Source: Polymyxa betae (Eukaryota; Endomyxa; Phytomyxea; Plasmodiophorida; Plasmodiophoridae). From it: DNA of 64,000 nucleotides. The stretch is taken from positions 62,001 through 126,000 of the forward strand of contig RBZT01000435.1 of NCBI GenBank assembly GCA_003693705.1. The letters are read 5' to 3'. Position 1 is the first letter of the stretch, and the number at the start of each line of letters is the position of its first letter. Shown piece after piece: positions 10,874 to 22,215 of this stretch. Position numbers and translations under genes: made by a program. The notes under the pieces were generated by a model. The model worked only from the letters and a program-made list of their open reading frames with translations. It did no database searches and had not been told where the DNA came from.

Positions 10874-12963
10874 TTATTTGGTCTTACGGCTGCATTTGGC
10901 TATCGCAGCGTCAATTCCCGCTGTGACTGTTTTAAGCTGCTCTTCGTCGAGGTTATCCTGTATGTGGGATTTTAACTTTTCGAGTCGACTGACATCGTTC
11001 ATCTTCAATAACGCCTAAAACCTGATAAGATGAAAGCATCTCTATTTCTGGAATAATTACTTCAGTTGCAACCTCGAAAATGTCGTATTTCATACACAGA
11101 TCATATCTGTGTTCAAGGTCTGACACTTTGGATGCGTAATTGACCATCTCATTGCGAGGCCCATTAAATCTACATCTTGGTTATTATGCCGATTATTGAT
11201 TAAATTTGTGCTCACTTTGCATATGCATTCACAAACGCATTGAAGCCGATGACGCATTTCGATTTTCTGGTAAAAGTAGTCTATACCAACAGAGGCGATT
11301 AGTTGAAGGGCAGGTTGCAATTTTCAATTCTATCACCTTCTGAACAAGTTTCGAAACTGCCGCCCAGTCTCCAAGCTCAGCCTTAGTTTCAAGGTTGATC
11401 CATGCCCATTCTTTCTCTGATACCTGGTCGCAGTAAGCACAAACATTTCTCTATCTGCGATTGCTTTTGCCTTAAATGCATCCCTGACTCCTTTGGCGTT
11501 AGATAGCTTGTTTTTCTGAGCATTAGGATGATATAAAATGCAGTATCTGGATATTATGGTCAAAAAGTTTGCTCTTTTGTTCTCAAGGATGCTTAATTAA
11601 ACCTGAGTAAGTGGTTGACCGAATGCCCGATAATGTTGCTTCTTGGAAATTTGACCCAGATCTGATCACCACCAGCTTGCGATAGTTCAAAGTCTCTTTC
11701 CTAGATTCCAGTTTCTCATCAATGTGTCATATCGTCTCAATGTGCTAAATTACTTCGATTGCAATTTGTCTAGTTAGCAGCGAATGAAGGTCGGCCACAT
11801 GCAATGTGTAAAAATGGGTTTCTCCCAATTTGGATTGAAGAAATGCTTTGCACTCACCAATCGAAGCCAGTCTGGTATGCGCCTGATTGGACGCTTGGTC
11901 GGGTCAAGTCACAAATGATCGTTTTCGTCTTACGTCCTTTTTAGCACATGCGATATTCAGCATATGCATTCCCGCCTCTTCAAATCGGTTTAATACTGTA
12001 TATCTAACATGACAGTTTGACATGTTTGATGCAAAATCAGGGTACTGTTTTTACATATCGGCCAGTTTGCTGCTATCTCGTTTTCTCTCCAAATGTGACA
12101 GCAGAGCATTTAGTGCTATCGGTTGGGATGACAGCAGCTGCAGTAAAAGGTGTTGCCGAAGAGTCTCTTGAAGAAACAGCACCACTTCAACAATGATATC
12201 AGTATCCCCTAAATGATCATTGAAATTTCAGAAAGGGTTATTCCGCGACTCTGCTAACACGTATCGATCGCAGCAGCTAACAATGCCCTTTTTCGGTGTA
12301 AACTTCGACAAGATCTAATAGCAGAGAAATCTCCCAGCGATGCACGTTCAATGATGCTCTGAATCGAATCCTGCGCTTCATTCCTGGATGGTTTAGCAGC
12401 ATGTAGTTGATCTTGACCGAAACAGTCAGAATCAAACAGGTAGCTATTAAAATCGAACGGTTACCTTGTAAATTAGGGTAGATATGGCTGTCGAGCAGAT
12501 TCATTTCTGAGCTTGGTTTGCGATCTCGACCGGTAGGTGAGGCTGACCTCGCCCTTGGTGCACTGATCTTAGTTTTATTAGCTGGAGAGGATGCTTGTTG
12601 TTGCATCAGGACGTCGAAGGGGTTGGCAGCAGAATTACTGATGGCCGTATTTTCGGGCCCATTGAACAAGCTTTTATCAGAACAAGCAGAAATATCGTCG
12701 AATCCGCTGTTCACGTTCTTTATCGGATTCTGGGCGCCATGTTGAACAGCCATAACATCCCATTCGAAACCTTTGTCGTCTTTCTTCAGGGTTGTGCCTT
12801 GCATCAGTTTATTATTCGCTAAAGCAGCAAACGGCTCTGGTTGTTCGGTGGGCGCAGACGGCTTGTTAACCAATGGATTGCTGAACATGGCGGCGAAAGG
12901 ATCTTCATTAGCAGGCTGCTGCTGCCTGGGTTGTGAGCTCCATCGCCCGCCCTGGCCATGCAT
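10874..12963 (-). CDS. VIPAS39: VIPAS39/SPE-39 (VPS16B) homologue
   Basis: Partner of VPS33B in the CHEVI late-endosome tether in animals. The first 150 residues are disordered and carry NPF-like motifs (ANPFDVL, EDPFAAMF). The folded part aligns in order with human VIPAS39: RSLHRKRALLAAAIDTWDTD, IIVEVVLFLQETLRQHLLL, FYTLHVADLHSLLTRQIAIE, YCILYHPNAQ, EWAWINLETKAELGDWAAV and a final VPS16-C segment (GFNAFVNAYAK...YASKVSDLEHRYDLCMKY). Unlike VPS16 there is no room for a beta-propeller, which supports VIPAS39. Around ten introns of 38-58 nt were placed by restoring these blocks; exact edges of some are uncertain. It ends AKCSRKTK. Confidence 0.85.
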
Positions 12964-12995
12964 AGTGACGATCTGTACTAATGAAGGTCTGAACC

Positions 12996-13282
12996 TCAGG
13001 TAAAGCGCAACACGTCATTGATTTCAGCAATCAGCACAGCACGAGTAACATTATTCAACAGAGTAAAGCGAGTTTCTCCTAACAGCTCCATGCATCACAG
13101 CTGAATAGAAATCGGATTTGCATATTCACCCTTATTTCTGTCAATACGCCATAGTCACTTGAATGAATATCGCTGGTTGTGCAGACGGAGCATATTTCGG
13201 TTGTAATCACGTTTTTATTAGTTAAAGCAGTAATCAATTTGACGGCACCCCTGATCGCTTCAATCGTATCGCGTTCGAGCAA
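12996..13282 (-). CDS. Unassigned short coding segment upstream of VIPAS39
   Basis: Removing a 44-nt candidate intron (GTGAATATG...GCATGGAG) joins two open stretches: ERDTIEAIRGAVKLITALTN...DYGVLTEIR and LLGETRFTLLNNVTRAVLIA followed by EINDVLRFT and a stop 33 bp before the VIPAS39 start. The helical pattern looks protein-like, but I found no start codon and cannot name the family. It might instead be an upstream exon set of another gene. The opposite strand is also open here (to 13451, ending GPLKRIDYIE), so strand is not certain. Confidence 0.3.
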
Positions 13283-13679
13283 CTACGCAAGCTTGAAAAC
13301 ACCACCGTCACCAGCGTCCAAGAAGCCTGCATCCGCAGACTTCAAGAAACCCGCTGAGGGCGACAGCGACGCCGGAAACAGCGAGCAGATCGCCGTCACT
13401 CCACTCGATCCTGCCGCTGGTCCACTGAAACGGATCGATTATATCGAGTGAAATCCTGGAAGTAATCATCTTTAGACACTCTGAAGGCGATTGTAATGAA
13501 TTCCTAAAAATCGCCGTCGGGGCCCAACGAAGGAGGCAATCGCCTCAGTTTCATCAGTAGATCGAAGAGACAGAAATCATCCTAAGAAGAAAGATCACTC
13601 ATAGTCATTACCAAGAATCGACCTTATTAAGGGCCTTCAATTTTATGTGACAAAGAAAGGCATTACATTCATTCATCGC

Positions 13680-13828
13680 TCACTCTCTCTCTCCCAGTTT
13701 CTCTGCTAAGGCGAACAGAAAGTTGTTCGATCCCGTGTCGAATGCGGTTTCAGTCTTCTCAGGTTGGATTCCAACGCCCTGACAGCAGCAATATGACCTG
13801 CAAATACAAAGTAATCATTCGTGTTCAT
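13680..13828 (-). pseudogene. Aspartic-protease-like fragment
   Basis: The segment 13452-14319 has no complete gene that I can support. On the minus strand, joining across a 29-nt candidate intron gives MNTNDYFGVGIQPEKTETAF followed by DTGSNNFLFA. This resembles the N-lobe start of pepsin-like proteases (YYGxIGIGTPPQ...FDTGSSN). The frame then stops after LAEKLGERE, and the expected second lobe and second DTG were not found in either direction. It may be a decayed gene, or chance. Confidence 0.3.
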
Positions 13829-14319
13829 CGAATTGCACGATTTCGGGATTGGTTCCCGGCTCGCCGCGATGGTTTCTCCTTTGCTGGCTTACTTCCTTGG
13901 GCGGGATCAGATTGTCCAGTATTAGATCATTCCTAAAGTGTTTATAACAACCGTAGATAAAACCAGTTTTGATTTGAGGTCGATGCCTAACATCCAGTAT
14001 GCTGAATTTTACGCATTGAGTTCTATGGAATCTGAAGACTTCATAGTTTATGTTCGAACCTTTAAAGAACATTTTCACTAAGAACGTTGAATTTAATAGA
14101 AATCGTCAAAGGTATAATATAGGTTCAATCAGATTCAAAAAACAGAACGAGTGTAATGAGGAACTCCACATTGACAGCATGCATTAGTTGTCGCAATATT
14201 CATCATTTTCACATCATCTTGATAGGTCCTGGACATTCCAGCCTTTCTTTCGACCAAGTCGGTTCTAGCTGGGTTACCGCTATCCCAGGCTTGCTGTTTA
14301 ACCCTGCAACGGACTCGAG

Positions 14320-17300
14320 ATGACCGATCCCAATCGCCAGCAGCGTGATATTCGGTCATTTTTCGGTCAGAATGCATCGAAGACCGAATCAACCAAGGCT
14401 TCGGCGCCTGTAGCTAAGAAATCGGAGTCTCATAAAAGCGATGATAACAATCAGAAAATGAAACCTGCAAAGACGTCAACGGCGAAGCGTGCTCCTGCCA
14501 AATCCAAAGAGAAACCAGCATCTGGTAAAAAAGGAGTGGCTGTCACCAGGAAGAAAACCGCCAAAACCGCCAAAGCCAAACAGCCCAAGAAAAAACCTGT
14601 GAAACGTTCCAGGAAGAAAAGGAGTCGCGATGAAGAAGAAGAGTATGATAGCGATTTCGTGACAAGCGACGATTCGGAGTCTGAAGAAAGCAGCGAAGAC
14701 GAGCTCGAGCCAAAACAGAAGGGTCGCAAACGGATCATTTGTAGCGATGGCGAAAGCGACGTTGAAGTCATTGAAGCTCGATCTGATGAACCAGAAGAGA
14801 AGCGTCTTGTCAACCAAACGATAACCGACTTCGTATCAGCAGGCTCTCAGAAGCCTATTGAAAGGAAAGAAACTCGTTCCGCTGCCCCTCTAAAAAAGCA
14901 AGAAATGTCGAGCGAAAGCTTTTTCGGGGCTTCGTCAAAGCCCAAATTAGTCAAGGCTTCCAGGTGTTTGCTTTATGGATTCTGACGCGAATCTCAATCT
15001 TAACAAAATTGCAGCAATCCTCCATCGGAAGTTCTTCTAAAGGAGTCGATTCCCAAACATGAGGAGCTCCCAGATGATTACAATGTTGTTGATGACAGTA
15101 AAATGTCAGCAAATTGGTTTTCTCCTTGCTGCTCTGATCTGTTTCAAAGGATAACTGCCCAGGCCATTGTTTCCGAAGAAGATGAGGCTTCTCCTGAAGT
15201 GACTTCCAGGTTGCTTCATCGTGGCACATTTTCTTGCGAAGTATTCATTTATTTGCGTTCAGCATTGATTTGAAAGAAAATATCGCACCTTCTGATATTG
15301 CGATGGATTCTGCTGCGAGTCTACCGCCATCAGTTACTGAAGCTGCCGATGTCGATTCCATGTAGGATTTCTCCATATCTCGTTTTCTTTTTAGTACTCA
15401 CATGTAATTATTTCTAGAATGGTCAATGGACCTGTTCCAGCTCCTGCTGCTCCGGCAGCCAAACCCGCCCCCAAGAAATGGTTTTTTATCCCATTTAATT
15501 ACCTCGTGCTGGTTTTAATCCGCAATTAGGTTCCCTGGCCAACAGCGAGCAGCGCCTAAACATTTGGGACAGAAAGAAATCCCCAAAGTAAGTTACTAAC
15601 AACGTTCTGTCGACCTGCTATATATCAATTGTTCCGTCAAGGGAGAACCTAATTGTTTAGCTGGAAAACGCTTTGTAAGTTGCGCGTTGAACTAGTCTCA
15701 TGGCTGGTTTCGAATCGTGCATAGGTCATTACTGGTGTGCTTGAGTCTTTGGAAAGAGATCCCTGTATCGACTTAATCAGAAGCCTTGGAGGGTTAGTTC
15801 CGAAACAGTTCTGGTTCTGTGAACCTGATCATCATGTCTTTCTAGGGCTGTGACCACAGCGGTATCTGGAAAGACCACCCATCTACTTATCGGCGAAGAA
15901 CCAAGAAGTGAAAAGAAAATAGAGGAAGCTAAAAAGAAGAAGATCGAAATCTTGGACGAGGACGGGCTGTTCCGTTTGATATCAACATGCAAATCTGTCC
16001 CAATGGCTGAAGTGGTAAGGCAACATTCAGGGTCGCCTCACAGAGTCGTCATGATATCGCCTCAGCCCACTATCGAGATCAAGTTGCAATCCGGCAATCA
16101 GTCTCGTTCGAGCGTGAACATCGATTCTCCAAGCTTGATGTGGGTTGACAAATACAAACCTGCTACGTCTGAAGATTTATGTGCCAATCCTGGTGTTATT
16201 GGGAAGCTGAGACAATTCTTGAACAAATGGTAATTCCATCAATCTGGTCTGAGTTGCTGCCTAATGGTTATTGTTTAAGGCCGAATACAGAGGAAGGGAA
16301 GCACGCTGTGTTATTGAGCGGTCCGCCTGGTATTGGAAAATCATCATCCGCTGCTATCTGTGCTAAGGAGGCTGGTTATAATGTTGTTGAGTTAAACGCA
16401 AGCACTGCTCGATCTAAGAAAGCTCTGCATGAGCACGTTAAGGAGGTTTTTTTTGCTGCCCGTTTCTTTCATTAACGGCTCTGAAGCTGTCGTCAGCTTC
16501 TTCAATGCCATTCGATCTCAGAATATTTTGGCGGAAATCTTAAGCCGAAAAAGCAGAATCTGCACAAGGTCTGCCCCCATTTGATGTCTGTTTCTATATG
16601 TTGATCGATGTTTGTAGACCGTTTTAATTATGGACGAAGTCGATGGTATGTCTGGTGGTGACAGAGGTGGTATGCAAGAGCTATATTCTTTGATTAAGAC
16701 AACGAAGGTAACCCTCTCCGCCTTTAGTGAATGAAATTCGGTAAACGAACCTAATAGGTTCCTATCATCTGTATTTGTAATGATAGAGCTAGCCCCAAAG
16801 TTAAGACCTTGGCCAATTACTGTATTGATTTACGATTTAGAAGGTATTCTTAGCGTTGGATTTAATGCCGTTTTACATTTTCTAAATTCTTATGAAGGCC
16901 CATGGCCAATCAAGTCGCGCAGAGGCTACTTTCTATTGCCAAGGGAGAAGGTATATGATGCCCTAATGTCTTTTTGATAGCTGCTCACTCCTGTATAGGG
17001 TTGAATGTTGACATAACTGTTCTGACGAAACTGGTGGAAACCACCAGAGGTGACATTCGCCAGATGCTTAATACGATGCAGTTATGGAGAACCAGGTACT
17101 TCTTGATTTGCTATCATCGTGTCCATTTTAACGGTCGCGGAAGTTCCCAGACAATCACGTTTGAAGATGCCATGAATGCTCCAACTAAGGACTTCGAAAA
17201 TAGTCCATTCGATCTGGCTCCGGAGCTGTTCCGCTCCATATCGCCCCATCAAACGGTATTTGAGTTATGGGTGCTGCGTATCGACAGATCTTCATTTGTG

Positions 17301-18269
17301 ACAGGACTGGATGGCAAGCCGAATGGATGTTTACTTTTCTGATCCGAGCTTGATACCGTTAATGGTTCAAAGCAACTATCTTAATTGTATTCCTCAGTTA
17401 ACTCCAGCGGAGACATCGCAAAGTGATGACAGGCGGCAGGTAACCCGAGATAAATGCCAAAATGTTTTTTCTTCTGACAACTTTCAGATCTGTTATCTGG
17501 AGCGTTATGCCAAAGCTGCTTGCTCAATGTCAGATGGTGATATCGTGGAAACAAATATTCGTGGCCGCCAATCGTGGTCTTTGATGCCAGTTCATGCTGT
17601 GATGTCATCGGTCGCTCCTGGAATTCACATTTCTGGTCGCTTACAAGGTCTGCCGGCGTATATTTCTGCTTCGTTATTTAAATGTCGGCAGGACGCGTTG
17701 AATTTCCTCAATGGCTTGGAAAGAATGCCACCTATGGCAAGAATGTACGGTTACTGTCCGAATTACATAGTCATGTGATGAGCAAGCTGCTGGGAACATC
17801 TGCTCAAGACTTGAACCTTGACTATCTACCAGCTCTACGTCGCCGTATTGTCAATTCCTTAACAGAGCACGGAACCGATGGAATCGATGAGACCGTTCGC
17901 CTGATGAACAGATATAACCTGATCAGATCTGATCTTGACATAATCTTTGAGCTTGGCGAGCCCATCTCTGGCAAGGTGACGTTGAACACGAAAGTCAAAA
18001 CAGCATTGACTCGTGCCTTAACTCAACGATCAACGGCCGTGGTGAGCGCACGAAAAGGTCGTGCTGTACCTGTGGAATCGGAACCTCCCCTGCCTCAAGA
18101 CGATGAAATCGCGGATTCGTATGAGGATCTTGCCGCAGAAGAAATTGAAGAGAAGCCCGAAGAGCCGCCTGTTCCAACCAAACCTACCAAGTCCAAAGCT
18201 GCTACTTCGAAGCGGAAATCTACAGCCAAAGCTTCATCATCATCGTCTAAAAAATCACGTTCGAAGTAG
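14320..18269 (+). CDS. RFC1: Replication factor C large subunit
   Basis: Large ATPase subunit of the PCNA clamp loader. It starts MTDPNRQQRDIRSFFGQ, where QRDIRSFF is a PIP box for PCNA. A long Lys/Glu-rich disordered region follows, then a BRCT domain (AVTTAVSGKTTHLLIGEEP) used for 5'-phosphate DNA binding, the linker LMWVDKYKPATSEDL, Walker A (LLSGPPGIGKSSSA), Walker B (TVLIMDEVDGMSGGDRGG), sensor regions (CICNDRASPKVK) and the RFC1 C-terminal domain (LNLDYLPALRRRIV, VRLMNRYNLI). It ends in a Ser/Lys tail. About a dozen introns near 50 nt interrupt it. With HUS1 less than 100 bp downstream, a clamp loader and a checkpoint clamp subunit are adjacent. Confidence 0.95.
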
Positions 18270-18365
18270 TTTAGCCTTCGTTCCTGCACTCTTAAACATC
18301 TTTATTAAAACATTGTTCAAATTTTTCTAGGATTTTTTTCTAGTGTCCAATGTCATTTCAATGCG

Positions 18366-19714
18366 ATGCGGTTCCATGGCGTCATCATCGAGCCTGATCT
18401 GATGGCGAGTCCGTCATCTGGCAGTATCTGATGGTCAGCTCATTGATGGTACAGGCGTGTTATCGACGCTGGATCGTCTTTCCTCCGACTTCTGCCTGGT
18501 CATGTCCCCAACTCATTGGCAGTTTCGCCTCAGGACCAGCTATGTTGGAGATGATCGCGTCTTTATCGATTTTGCAGTGGTATTCGCTTGCTTCAATGGT
18601 TCTTCTTCTATCTTATTTTCATACGCTGCTACTGATGGATTAGTTTTTTGTCATTTGTGGTTCTTTCACGACAACATTTAGCGTATTAGATGACATCAAA
18701 GATAGTCGACAATGTTCTGCCAATATGTCATTGAATCGCGAGCTGATAATCTCATCCCGTTGATCGGAAAGCTAAGCAACCTCTGCCGAGCATTAAGATC
18801 GGCTCGCGGCGCTCACGAAACTCGCGTCTTCCTCGATTGCAAAGACGGCCAGGCTCTGCTTTGTTTTCAGATCAGCAAGGTCGATTCACTCGAAATCGTA
18901 TCTTCTCGATTTGAATCGTTCTCGCAGGATCGTGGCCAACCATGTTTGTATCAGAAGATTCCCATCCTAATTCAGCCTCCGTCTTCTATTCAGGTTCGCA
19001 ATCATTTATCGATATCCTGTCAATTGTTCCAATTCTTTGCTAGGACGGAGCAGAGCCGTCTTTGGAATCCCCTCAGGTTCGAATTCGCATGCCGAATCTC
19101 AAAGTTCTGAGTCGGATTGTTGACCGAATGAAGAAGGTTGCTGATCTCATTCGTGATTGGATGCTCATACTTACTGGATGTTCTCCAGATTGATGATACC
19201 CTCATCATTCAAGCCAATACGAACGGTGAAGCTGTAATCATGTCCACGATTTCGTTATTGAGAGTTTTAAGCTGTCGTTTTCCAGATTTTCTCTGTTCGT
19301 AACGATATGGCACATATTCGAACAATGTACCGGGACCTGAAATTTCATTCAAAAAGTCAGTAGGAGATTCGCTGTCTGCTACGAATTACTGATTGGGCAC
19401 ACAGATCCGAATTCTCAGGTGCCTGAATCTGTTTCAGCTACGTGTAAAGTCGCAGCGAAATGTTTCTGTATGAGGCTTCATCTAATACGATTCACTCTCT
19501 GATTTGTTGATAGCGAAAATGCTTTCGTGCTGTACATTGGATCCTTCGATTGTTGTCGGATGTCAGCTGCCATTTTTGTTGCTTTTCTTGAATCTCCGTT
19601 GTTGATCGTATGGCAGGTGTTGCTGAAGGTCACTGGTTCGTAGTATTCTTGGAGCTTGGCGATCGTCTGGCCACGATAACTTATTATATTCCGCTCATTG
19701 TCGATGACGACTGA
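18366..19714 (+). CDS. HUS1: Checkpoint clamp subunit HUS1
   Basis: PCNA-like subunit of the 9-1-1 clamp that signals DNA damage. I start at ATG 18366 (MRFHG), then a 56-nt intron, then LIDGTGVLSTLDRLSSDF; this mirrors human MKFRAKIVDGACLNHF. Later blocks align in order: YVIESRADNLIPLIGKLSNL, CRALRSARGAHETRVFLD, YQKIPILIQ, VRIRMPNLKVLSRIVDRMKK and the end HWFVVFLELGDRLATITYYI before PLIVDDD. About eight short introns. No other 9-1-1 subunit is visible in the window. Confidence 0.88.
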
Positions 19715-19892
19715 TGACTCATCAAGGCGTCAATTTCGCTGGCAATGAAGCTTTCCAGACAGATAGTCGCGGCCCATCACCGTTCAACACGCTATTTGAT
19801 ACCTTGTGCTGAATCTGCCAATGCGTTGCACCAATAAAGTTGTATATATCTACAGTCTACTTATAATCCTTCACATCGAAACGATGCAAAAT

Positions 19893-21465
19893 TTATTTCA
19901 ATAACAGAGTCCTTTTCAGTTTTCGCTTCCTGGCGATCTTTTTCCCAATCGATTTGTTGGCAACCTTTACTGTTGCCCTGGCCTCGTCCACCGTTTCGAG
20001 AGCTCCACTCGAGCCACAATCATCAGCATTCGTCATTTCCTTCTTAGCGAATAATGCGACGAAAAAGCCATGCGTTTGATATTCGGCAGACGACCGGATG
20101 CAGAGATCTGCATTCGGGAACGATTCGTTCGGGATGCCGCGCCCAGGAAACGACGGCATCGCGGTGGCAAGCTCCCAGCCCGATTGCCGCCTCAGCACCT
20201 TCTCCACGACGTCCTCGTTCTCGATGCGATGCGTTGAGCAGGTCGAGTACGTGATACGAAAGACATTCGGGAAGCGCATCGCATGCAGAATCAGCTCGAT
20301 CTGCTGCGATTGCAGGCGCTGTATGTCGCCCTCGGACATTGTTGCGTTCTGCAGCATCGCATCGACACGATAACCGGACAGCCCCGATCTGAAATCCGCC
20401 ATTTAGCAACCGACGCCTTCGATCAAGATCGAATTACCCGGAGCAGCTCGGGTCGATCAAAACGGCGTCGACATCGGCGAACTGATCGTCCCTGGGAGAG
20501 CACGATCGGAAGTCAGCGCAGCGCGTCTCGATGCGATCGGCGGCGCCGGCCTGAGCAACGCGCCGGCAGAGCGTGTTGTAGCGTATCCGATCGCGTTCGA
20601 ACGCCGTTAGTTTCGCTCCCGACGCCAACCCGGCTGCCAGCTGCAGCGTCTTATTACCTGGTTGAAGCAAACATTCAGAAAGCGAAACCTTTTGTCAGGA
20701 AACTATTTGGTAAGAAAACAATTTGTAAAAACAAAATCGGTGAAACTGTCGGACCAGGTGCCGAACAGGCGTCGATCAGATGGCGCAAAGGACGATCGGT
20801 GTCCAAGAGGATTTGTGCTGGAAAGCACGACGCTTTATCCTGCAGGATAAGATGCGATGATTGGACCAGCGCGTGGTCGTACATCTCGACGTCGGCGGGT
20901 ACGACCAGCAGATCGCGAACGTGTTCGTCGACGACGATCTCATACTGTGAAAGCTGTTTGAGGACGTCATCCTGGTTCGTCAACAGTGTGTTGATGCGGG
21001 CGTAACGAGGTAGGCGAGGGCGCTCTCGGAACTCAACAGGGATCAGGTCGGAGTTCGACGTCGCCCCGATCGTTTTCTTACGCCGTTCGAGAAGCTGGTT
21101 GAGAAGGGTGGCGCGAGCCATGATCGCCTTTTTGAGCGAGCCGCCGCTGTTGATACGTTTTTGACCGAATAACAGGTCGTAGATCATGATCATGACGGTA
21201 TAGCGATTCTTCGGGTTCTTGGCGATGTCGTTGAGCTTCGTTGTCAGCATGAGCTGATCGATAACAGATCTATCTGAATTGGTGTCAGAAAGTCGGTTCC
21301 ACAACGATGAGTTTCTTTACAGGAAATCGTCTGCGAGACGAGCGCGTAAACTTTTCGATACATTTCGGGTTTAACTTTGGAGGCATAGAGCAAGGTTTTC
21401 AGGCCTTGTTTGTGATCTAGAACACCAGCCAGCACATCTGCTGCTGTTCCATAAAGACTGGACAT
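19893..21465 (-). CDS. NSUN5: NSUN5/Rcm1-type 28S/25S rRNA cytosine-C5 methyltransferase
   Basis: Methylates a cytosine in large-subunit rRNA using S-adenosylmethionine. Begins MSSLYGTAADVLAGVLDHKQ, matching NSUN5 (LYAAAAGVLAGVESRQGS). The SAM-binding motif reads HLIDACSAPGNKTLQLAAGL after splicing, followed by VDAVLIDPSCSG and TYSTCSTHRIENEDVV, which supply the two catalytic cysteines. The C-terminus is basic (KKIARKRKLKRTLLLK), consistent with nucleolar targeting. One intron, about 20668-20763, is near 96 nt, twice the local norm, and contains short degenerate repeats. The gene is convergent with HUS1. Confidence 0.94.
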
Positions 21466-21785
21466 GCCTCAGACAATTTACCAAAGAAATCTTCCAGGAG
21501 CCCGCAGTCCAATCTTGAAGTAAAGTGCGCATGCGCAGTTTTTTATGCGTGACTGTTGACATAGAAAAGTGACGATTTTTCTGCTTTGCCTTTGTCTTCA
21601 AACCAGCTTTCGATTTGCCTCATATCAGCTTGTTGTGATTCGTTTACAGTTTTGACGGGTGAAATGATGAACAGCTCCCTCTGAAATTGGTAGTAGGAGC
21701 ACTGGTAGCTATCACGGGCATTGCCTGAGTACTATAGACCTTGCGCTTACGATCCAGCGCCGCCACACGATCAACGAACTAGGCA

Positions 21786-21810
21786 AATCCAATCCAATCC
21801 AATCCAATCC
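21786..21810. repeat. (AATCC)x5 microsatellite making four CCAAT boxes
   Basis: Five perfect AATCC units lie in the 750-bp spacer between divergent NSUN5 and HSP104. The junctions create four CCAAT pentamers in a row on the plus strand. It could bind NF-Y-like factors or be a neutral microsatellite. The rest of 21466-22215 shows no convincing gene. Confidence 0.8.
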
Positions 21811-22060
21811 GTTTACAGGTTTTTGTATTAACAATCTTACTATCGCAGGTGTTTTCTCCTATCTTACTGACATTGGGCAATAAACATACTGTACGCAAGA
21901 TATTTTCTGGAACCCTCCTATTGGAAATGCCTCATTTGATTTCTCTTATCTGTACAATCGCTGGAGATGGCAGTATGTACAGCAGTTTTACGATTTCATG
22001 TGGAACATTCGAGATCGCTCAGGTCAAGAACTTCGTTGACATCGTCACTGCCAAGTGACA

Positions 22061-22092
22061 GAATCTTCCAAAAGAATCTTCTGAGAATGTTC
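22061..22092 (+). promoter_or_regulatory. Cluster of heat-shock elements upstream of HSP104
   Basis: Three inverted GAAnnTTC pairs occur at 22061-22068, 22074-22081 and 22085-22092, matching the nGAAn array bound by HSF trimers. A further TTCnnGAA lies at 21905-21912. The cluster is 124 bp upstream of the HSP104 start codon, where an HSF site would be expected. Confidence 0.7.
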
Positions 22093-22215
22093 TAAGCACA
22101 TGTTCAAAAGTGCGATATTTTGTTACCCGCCATGTCACTTTCAAATTCATACGTATCATTAACACAAGCGATTAACGACACAAATTCTCTCTCGTGATCA
22201 TTCTATCCTGAGACC

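Noticed and set aside
10874-12963. VPS16 as the identity of the minus-strand gene
   Set aside because: The C-terminal part alone fits VPS16-C, but upstream blocks match VIPAS39 in order and there is no space for a beta-propeller.
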